A stretch of 12,329 nucleotides of DNA, taken from contig CAYRXH010000072.1 of assembly GCA_964428185.1 (NCBI GenBank), positions 1-12,329 of the forward strand, in the 5' to 3' direction. The position numbers and the translations under genes are program-made. The DNA is from CAYMAZ01 sp964428185. Its GTDB lineage: Bacteria; Bacteroidota; Bacteroidia; Bacteroidales; DTU049. Of this stretch, positions 7,210 to 12,329 are shown piece after piece. The notes beneath the pieces were generated by a model, which worked only from the letters and a program-made list of their open reading frames with translations, did not search any database and was not told the origin of the DNA. Numbering within the stretch: position 1 is the stretch's first letter; every line of letters starts with the position of its first letter.

Positions 7210-7989
7210 TCATTTGATTTGAGTTAAATGCTTCATGGTTTCTTCATATCCGATATCAAAGAGCTTAGGAGCTTTGGTAAAATCAAAAATTTTATACTTC
7301 AAAAGTTTTTGAGGTTCGATAAATAATGTACATTTCTTGATTTTGCTGTCGGTGTTTTCCTTAATAGCAAGATGAAAAGTACGTTCCAGAATTTTAAATA
7401 TACTACCTGGGTTTTCAATCTCCATGAAAGGATTAACATGAGAAGCAATGATGTGGTCGCATTTGCCTTCAATGGCTTCAATGGGTAGGTTGTTCATCAC
7501 ACCTCCATCCACATAGCTTTTCTTTTTCCAAACTACAGGTTGAAAAATTACTGGAATTGATGTGGATGCAAGTACGGCTCTAGCAAGTGGGCCTGAATCC
7601 AGATGAATACAAGTGCCAGAATTGAGTTCAGTCACTGTGATGCTCGTTGGTATCTTCAGGTCATCAATATTTGGAGGCAACACTTCAAGCATCAGTTTAT
7701 ACAGTGCCGTGTTTTTCACCAGTCCCCGGTTTGGAATAGTAAGCCTGAAGTATTTGAGATAATCCTTTTCATTGAGAAAACCCATGATATCAATAGGAGA
7801 GTATCCGGCTGCGAAAAAGGCTGCAGCAATTGCTCCAGCGCTCACACCGCTGATTCTGTGAATGTGGATACCGCATTCTGTCAATGCTTGAATAACACCA
7901 AGATGGGCAAAGCCTCTGGCACCTCCGCCACTAAGTACAAGCCCAGTGGTCCCTTCAGAGAAGATGTTTTTCATCTGTTTATTTTTCAT
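7210..7989 (-). CDS. Patatin-like phospholipase family protein
   Basis: A 259-aa serine acyl hydrolase of the patatin family, likely acting on lipid or phospholipid esters. The Ser-Asp dyad motifs are intact: oxyanion loop GGGARG (21-26), nucleophile elbow GVSAG with Ser50 (48-52), and DGG with Asp161 in YVDGGVMNNLP. The length fits the single-domain RssA/YchK-like group. There is no signal peptide, transmembrane segment or outer-membrane barrel domain, so it is predicted cytoplasmic. The start ATG overlaps the stop of the upstream GH84-like gene by one base (TAATG), pointing to translational coupling. An alternative start at Met6 would lose only five residues. The precise substrate cannot be inferred, and the link to the exported GH84-like partner is unexplained. 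Confidence 0.9.
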   Translation of the reverse strand: MKNKQMKNIFSEGTTGLVLSGGGARGFAHLGVIQALTECGIHIHRISGVSAGAIAAAFFAAGYSPIDIMGFLNEKDYLKYFRLTIPNRGLVKNTALYKLMLEVLPPNIDDLKIPTSITVTELNSGTCIHLDSGPLARAVLASTSIPVIFQPVVWKKKSYVDGGVMNNLPIEAIEGKCDHIIASHVNPFMEIENPGSIFKILERTFHLAIKENTDSKIKKCTLFIEPQKLLKYKIFDFTKAPKLFDIGYEETMKHLTQIK

Positions 7990-10610
7990 TATTCTACCTG
8001 CATGTTACCATGTTGTTTCTTTTTCTGCTGAACCATTGCAAGGCCAATCCGCTCTTCCATTAGCAATGTCAGGTCTTTCAGTTCATCAAGAAGAGCAGGA
8101 TTTTTTGTTGTCAGTGAAGGCGATATGTCCTGCAGAATGGTTTGCAATTCCCTAAGAGCTATTTGTGCTCCTTTAGCCACTGAATTGTTTTCCTCTTGCT
8201 GCTGTTCGAGTGTTATCACTTTTTCAAGTACGAAATAATACTTCTGACTGAAGCTCATGAGTCCCCAAGCATTTTCTTTACCAAACATTACAAGCAGCAC
8301 TTTCCACAAACTGCGGTCAGGGTCATAGGCAGATGGATTCCACTGATAATCAGCCAGTGTGGCATATTTGATTTTAAAGATCTCTGTATTTGGACACCCG
8401 TTTGAATAGAAGTGGGGAGAAGAAGCTGCGTAGTCATCAGGCAAAATCACATCCCAAGGTTCAAAGAGATTACATAGTTTTATCTTGCCGGGATACATGG
8501 AGGGATAGCCTCCGTAGATTCCTTCAAGGGAGCGTGCGTAGAGAGAGTTATCCCAAAGCATGGGGTCTCTTCCGCAGAGGTCTGCATAGCGTTTAATGTC
8601 AGCTTTGTCGAAGCTTAGTGAGCGAACAGTATTTCCTGTCCAGATGATCTGTACATCAGCAGGTATCATTAGTTTCAGGTCCTTGAAATATGCTTCGGCA
8701 CGTCCGCGGCTTTTATCAATAAATTCATTTAGGTACCAGGGCGGGCAAAATTCAAAGCGGATATTTCCGTAATTTGTCTGCAGCCATGCATAAAGGGTGT
8801 TCACCATAAAAGCCTGAGCTGTTTGCAGGTTCAAATGTCGCCTGATATCTTCTTCATCCCACAAATCATACAGTTTACTAAAGTCTTCACGATGAGGCAC
8901 AAAATCGTCTGCCAGAAGCATAAGAAATGAAGCCCCCTGATCAAAAGCAGGCTTTAACAGGGTTTTAATCATCTCCATTCCCTGTTCGTTGTGGAGCCAT
9001 ACAGTTCTCAGAGAATCAGGAATGTCGGGAGCATACATTTCATATTCAAAATGACTGTAAGGATTGAACATAACACCAAACTGGAGAGTAGCTTTTTCTT
9101 TCACATAATCGGCAATCAGGGAAGTGCCATGTTGCAGACTCGGGTTTGTCCGGTACCAGTATTTGGCGTTTTCGTTCTGATAATAGGGGAGGTAGGCTTT
9201 GTTGAAGCGCCAGAAGGTAAGAAAATCAAGCAGTTCAAGATCTTTCTCGGCAGTACGATTGCTGTCCCATGGACTGAGCTGAAAGCCTCGACCGATATAT
9301 TCGGGAAAATCAATGAGATCACAGTGTGAATATATTTCTGTTCGGCTGTCAAGCAATCTGACAATGGTTGTGGCTGCATAATACAGACCTTCATCGTCAG
9401 CGCTCGCCAGAATAATGACTTGCTTATCTGAAATTACAGTATCAGAGATAATATATCCTTGAGGACGCACACTGAAGCCGGGTAAAATTTTAGAATATCT
9501 TGAGGTGTCGAGAGCAGAATAATCAGAGAGCAAGAAAATAAGTGAGGAATTGTTCAGTTGGCCGGCCTGCGGTTTATCTGTCGTGATAATCTTGCATTCA
9601 GGATAGGTGTTGATGAGTGTGTTTTTGAGTTCAGTTGCCAGATAATTCATGGCATATAAATTTGCAGTGCTGGCTTGCCTTGTAAGAACAACAGCGGGAT
9701 ACATCACATTGTCTGCCCCTGCCGAAATCAGTGGAATGTTCTTCCTGAAACGGATGTACCGGGGAGTGGGGAGTATGAGATCGGTTTTGCTGTATGCTGA
9801 GTCCCTGTACCAGGCAGCTCGCTCGAAGGGGGTAAAATTCCATTTTGAAAAACTCAGATTGAGGTCATCAACCCACAAAGTCCCCGTACCTTTCAAACCT
9901 ACAAAAATTTTAACATATCGGCATTGGTCAGGAATATCACCTTCCGACCAGGGATAATTATAGGTACGCCCAATGATTTCAGCCCAACTCATACTATCAA
10001 GAATGAAAAAGTTGGAAAAACTGTAGGCTTTAAAGCTGTTATCCAGTTGTGTGCCTGTATAGGGATAATACATTTCAGGACTTAATGGTTTGCGCAGCTC
10101 ATCATAAAACAAAATGCGGATATTGATGGCATCAAACAGTCTGCATCCCAGCCTTTCATTCTGAGGCTTAATATTCAATGCCTTGATTTTCAGTGAAAAA
10201 TTGTAATTACCAGGTAATACAGGGATAAATTCACTGAGAATACCGCTACCAAGTGTGTCTGTTTCATCTGAGGTAGTTCTGCTTATTCGGATGTAACGAT
10301 TACCGTATGGCGTGGATGTGGAATCAATAATATTCTCCAGATAACTGACTCCCTCTCCAACAATTTCCCACGATTTTATGATCTGATGTGAAGATGTATC
10401 AGCAGTGAGAACAGTACCCTCTTCGAATGAAAAATTGGGAACCAGATTTCCGCTTCTCCACTCCTTCATCCTGATGTTGTATGGGATACTTGCCGGATCA
10501 CTGCTTGTCCATGCTTCAGAGTTTCTGCTTCTGCGCCATTCATCTGTGCATGAAAACAAAACAAATATCAGTACTATGGTAATGAATAGTATGTGGGGTT
10601 TCTTTCTCAT
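7989..10610 (-). CDS. Exported lipoprotein with divergent GH84 (O-GlcNAcase-like / beta-N-acetylglucosaminidase) domain
   Basis: An 873-aa protein with a lipoprotein signal (hydrophobic residues 6-19, lipobox LFSC, Cys21). TDE follows the lipidated Cys; acidic residues there are reminiscent of Bacteroidota surface-export signals. Residues about 55-255 look like a beta-sandwich carbohydrate-binding module (NLVPNFSFEEG, later LWVDDLNLSF). Residues about 290-435 resemble the GH20b-type domain that precedes GH84 domains (ASADDEGLYYAATTIVRLL, then FPEYIGRGFQ). Residues about 436-790 are the GH84-like barrel, with the paired catalytic Asp568-Asp569 (LLADDF), CPPWY (622-626), IIWTGNTV (655-662), LWDN (685-688), SN at 736-737 and ADYQWNPSAYD (753-763). 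Compared from memory with BtGH84, these match the DD pair, WTG, WxN and the substrate-binding Asn. The GFYG and PKDDPYH motifs are absent. The C-terminus is helical and not a T9SS sorting domain. It probably hydrolyses a terminal beta-linked GlcNAc-like sugar, but specificity is uncertain. It heads an operon with the patatin gene. Confidence 0.8.
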   Translation of the reverse strand: MRKKPHILFITIVLIFVLFSCTDEWRRSRNSEAWTSSDPASIPYNIRMKEWRSGNLVPNFSFEEGTVLTADTSSHQIIKSWEIVGEGVSYLENIIDSTSTPYGNRYIRISRTTSDETDTLGSGILSEFIPVLPGNYNFSLKIKALNIKPQNERLGCRLFDAINIRILFYDELRKPLSPEMYYPYTGTQLDNSFKAYSFSNFFILDSMSWAEIIGRTYNYPWSEGDIPDQCRYVKIFVGLKGTGTLWVDDLNLSFSKWNFTPFERAAWYRDSAYSKTDLILPTPRYIRFRKNIPLISAGADNVMYPAVVLTRQASTANLYAMNYLATELKNTLINTYPECKIITTDKPQAGQLNNSSLIFLLSDYSALDTSRYSKILPGFSVRPQGYIISDTVISDKQVIILASADDEGLYYAATTIVRLLDSRTEIYSHCDLIDFPEYIGRGFQLSPWDSNRTAEKDLELLDFLTFWRFNKAYLPYYQNENAKYWYRTNPSLQHGTSLIADYVKEKATLQFGVMFNPYSHFEYEMYAPDIPDSLRTVWLHNEQGMEMIKTLLKPAFDQGASFLMLLADDFVPHREDFSKLYDLWDEEDIRRHLNLQTAQAFMVNTLYAWLQTNYGNIRFEFCPPWYLNEFIDKSRGRAEAYFKDLKLMIPADVQIIWTGNTVRSLSFDKADIKRYADLCGRDPMLWDNSLYARSLEGIYGGYPSMYPGKIKLCNLFEPWDVILPDDYAASSPHFYSNGCPNTEIFKIKYATLADYQWNPSAYDPDRSLWKVLLVMFGKENAWGLMSFSQKYYFVLEKVITLEQQQEENNSVAKGAQIALRELQTILQDISPSLTTKNPALLDELKDLTLLMEERIGLAMVQQKKKQHGNMQVE

Positions 10611-10676
10611 AATTGGTGTTTAAGAATTGTAAAATTACATTTTTTATTCTGTTGAAAAAAAACAATAAATATTCAT

Positions 10677-10710
10677 TTTGCACGTATATCCTTAAATGAT
10701 TGTATTTTTG
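10677..10710 (+). promoter_or_regulatory. Candidate promoter for the T9SS plug-family gene
   Basis: TATTTTTG at 10703-10710 matches the Bacteroidota -7 consensus TAnnTTTG, and TTTG at 10677-10680 could be the -33 element. The 22-nt spacing is slightly longer than the usual 19-21. The box ends 13 nt before the ATG at 10724, implying a very short 5' leader. Confidence 0.38.
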
Positions 10711-10723
10711 AAAAAAAATTGTC

Positions 10724-11989
10724 ATGGTGAAACACCTTCTGGCTTTAGTGTTGATTTTGGTTTCTGTTAGCTGTTACTCACAGACAATACGCTATGATGA
10801 TTTTGTGTATGATAACAATATAAAATCTGTGAAATTTTCCCGACCTGATTTTGATTTTTCACTTCCAATTTTGGAACTGAATACTGAGCAGGTTCTGATT
10901 CTGAGTTTTGATGATCTGAGAGGCGATTATAGAAAATACAAATATACCATTGAGCTCTGTGATGCATGGTGGCAGCCTATTGATATTCCTCAATCTGAAT
11001 ACATCAGTGGTTTTTTTGAATATGATATTATTGACTACAGATATTCCGGAAACACAAGAATTCCTTATGTTCACTATTCTCTGACCTTTCCGGATGAAAA
11101 CCTGAAGCCTATAAAATCGGGCAATTACATCCTGAAAGTCTGGTATGATGATTCAGGAGAGCAAAAGGTCGCCTTTACCAGACGCTTTTATGTTCTTGAT
11201 AATCAGGTTTCTGTGCAGGGAAGCCTAACTGCAGGGACACTCATTGATACCCGATGGTATAAGCAGGAGGTTGATTTTACAATTGATAAACTGAATCTGA
11301 ATGTTGTTAACCCATACGAAAACCTGAAAGTCGTTGTTTTGCAAAACGGAAAATGGAGCAACGGACTGTTTAAACTGAAACCAAAAATTATCAGAGGCAA
11401 TATTCTTGATTATGACCTTGAAGTTGTCAACGCTTTTGATGGTGGAAATGAATTCCGAAACTTCGATATTAAAAGTATGAAATACAATACTGCTGATATT
11501 GACGGAATCAGACTCATTGATGGACAATATCATGTTTTTCTTACCCCCGATGTGAAAAGAAATTATCTGCAATATAGCCAGAAAAGCGACATTAATGGCA
11601 GATATTACATCAAAACAGATGATTATAATGATTCAAATGTAAATGCAGATTATGTCTATGTCTATTTTACTCTTCTGTCTGATGCACCGCGAACTGACGG
11701 AGATATTTATGTTTCAGGTGATCTGACTAACCGCCAGCTGAGTGAAGATTATAAAATGAAATATAATTATGCACGTAAAGTGTATGAACTCACACTTGTT
11801 CTTAAACAAGGTTTTTATGATTATGAATATGTTTTTGTTCCCACTGGACAGCTTATTCCCGATGCTGCTGAAATTGAAGGCAGTCATTATGCAACTGAAA
11901 ATGAATACTCTATATGGGTCTATTACAGACACCCCGGAGAATTATATGATCAACTCGTTGGAGTGCAGTTTTTGACAACAAGAAATTAG
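10724..11989 (+). CDS. Type IX secretion system plug-family protein (DUF5103)
   Basis: A 421-aa secreted protein of the DUF5103 family, annotated as the type IX secretion system plug protein. In the studied T9SS, a Plug protein closes the periplasmic end of the giant SprA outer-membrane channel. The N-terminus (MVKHLLALVLILVSVSCYSQ) is a signal peptide, probably cleaved by signal peptidase I near CYS-Q (residues 17-20). Residues about 22-155 carry the hallmark first domain: IRYDDFVYDNNIKSVKF, then LPILELNTEQVLILSFDDL, CDAWWQP, SGFFEYDI and YSLTFPDENLKP. The rest is beta-rich, ending GVQFLTTRN. Length fits the family. It stands alone, divergent from the GH84-like gene and convergent with a TonB-domain gene. 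No other T9SS gene lies in the window, so participation in secretion rests on the family assignment. Confidence 0.9.
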   Translation: MVKHLLALVLILVSVSCYSQTIRYDDFVYDNNIKSVKFSRPDFDFSLPILELNTEQVLILSFDDLRGDYRKYKYTIELCDAWWQPIDIPQSEYISGFFEYDIIDYRYSGNTRIPYVHYSLTFPDENLKPIKSGNYILKVWYDDSGEQKVAFTRRFYVLDNQVSVQGSLTAGTLIDTRWYKQEVDFTIDKLNLNVVNPYENLKVVVLQNGKWSNGLFKLKPKIIRGNILDYDLEVVNAFDGGNEFRNFDIKSMKYNTADIDGIRLIDGQYHVFLTPDVKRNYLQYSQKSDINGRYYIKTDDYNDSNVNADYVYVYFTLLSDAPRTDGDIYVSGDLTNRQLSEDYKMKYNYARKVYELTLVLKQGFYDYEYVFVPTGQLIPDAAEIEGSHYATENEYSIWVYYRHPGELYDQLVGVQFLTTRN

Positions 11990-11998
11990 AAGATTTAG

Positions 11999-12016
11999 CC
12001 AAAGACTGCCCTTTGG
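11999..12016. terminator. Weak hairpin between convergent genes
   Basis: CCAAAG (11999-12004) and CTTTGG (12011-12016) form a 6-bp stem with a 6-nt loop, starting 10 nt after the DUF5103 stop codon. No U-tract follows on either strand, so it is not a textbook intrinsic terminator. It is the only hairpin I see between the two convergent genes. Confidence 0.25.
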
Positions 12017-12133
12017 GAGAGAAGATTGCTTGATGAGTTTGTACTTTTGACTGGTGATTAGTAATTAGCTATTGGAGATTAGTGGCCGGAAAAAAAGGTT
12101 CAGTGAAAGAAAAACAGCATCAGATTGATAGCG

Positions 12134-12329
12134 CTACTTAAACTGAACAGTTATCTCAATCTTCCATGGGATATTGACAGTATTTCCGTCAGAATCAGTA
12201 TTTGTAGCAGGAATCCAAAGGGGCATTGAAGAAACCAGTCTGACAGCTTCTTCATCACAGCCATGACCGATGCCTTTAACCAAATGCACATTTTCAAGTT
12301 TTCCCTCTGCCGAAATAATGCAGGATACA
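12134..12329 (-). CDS. TonB C-terminal domain protein (partial, 3' end only)
   Basis: The last 64 codons of a minus-strand gene whose start lies beyond the window edge. The stop is TAG at 12136-12134. The translation contains VSCIISAEGKLENVHLVKG, then GCDEEAVRLVSSMPLWIPAT, and ends IPWKIEITVQFK. This matches the end of a TonB C-terminal domain (PF03544 type): the strand G-x-V/L-x-x-V-x-x-x-x-G, a helix with D/E-E-A-x-R-x-V-x-x-MP-x-W-x-P, and a final strand P-x-x-x-x-V-x-F. In Bacteroidota this domain occurs in true TonB energy transducers, in M56-type peptidase/TonB fusions and in standalone proteins, so the full protein cannot be identified from this piece. It is convergent with the DUF5103 gene, with 144 nt between them. 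Confidence 0.82.
   Translation of the reverse strand, partial: VSCIISAEGKLENVHLVKGIGHGCDEEAVRLVSSMPLWIPATNTDSDGNTVNIPWKIEITVQFK

Noticed and set aside
7603..8031. A 142-codon plus-strand reading frame across the patatin and GH84-like genes
   Set aside because: Antisense to the conserved patatin motifs and the GH84 C-terminus; its translation shows no recognisable motif.
7989..8200. T9SS sorting domain at the C-terminus of the GH84-like protein, suggested by the nearby T9SS plug gene
   Set aside because: The C-terminus is Gln/Lys/Glu-rich and helical, without the beta-rich sorting-domain pattern, and the protein already has a lipoprotein signal.
10724..10783. Possible lipoprotein signal on the DUF5103 protein (Cys17)
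   Set aside because: The residues before the Cys are SVS, with Ser instead of Leu at -3, and a signal peptidase I site at CYS-Q fits better.
1..12329. CRISPR arrays, transposases, integrases or phage genes
   Set aside because: No regularly spaced repeats and no mobile-element proteins are visible on either strand.

Overview
The window looks like a chromosomal segment of a Bacteroidota bacterium. Three things point that way: a type IX secretion system plug-family protein (DUF5103), start sites without a clear Shine-Dalgarno, and two TATTTTTG boxes that match the Bacteroidota -7 promoter consensus TAnnTTTG. The assignment is an inference. No ribosomal or other taxonomic marker is present.

Positions 6-6645 (minus strand) hold an apparently complete selenocysteine synthesis and insertion locus. 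In transcription order it reads tRNA-Sec(UCA), selA, selB, a NifS/Csd-type cysteine desulfurase, a YedF-like protein (TusA plus DsrE-like domains), a DUF3343 small protein, and selD. Spacing is tight: a 4-nt ATGA overlap for selA/selB, a 17-nt overlap for selB/desulfurase, then gaps of 6, 6 and 90 nt. SelD makes selenophosphate, SelA converts Ser-tRNA-Sec to Sec-tRNA-Sec, and SelB delivers it to UGA codons. The three middle genes are probably a selenium/sulfur mobilisation and carrier module feeding SelD. No selenoprotein client gene is recognisable in the window. The tRNA-Sec pairs as 7+5 bp in its acceptor/T branch, against the usual bacterial 8+5.

Positions 6646-7209 are a poorly coding stretch. 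It holds a likely promoter for the tRNA/sel operon and a truncated kynureninase N-terminus on the plus strand.

Positions 7210-10610 (minus strand) are a two-gene operon with a 1-base TAATG junction. The first gene is an 873-aa lipoprotein with a divergent GH84 (O-GlcNAcase-like) catalytic domain. The second is a cytoplasmic patatin-like hydrolase.

Positions 10724-11989 (plus strand) encode the T9SS plug-family protein, divergent from the GH84 gene. Converging on it at the window edge (12134-12329, minus strand) is the C-terminal end of a TonB C-terminal-domain protein cut off by the window.
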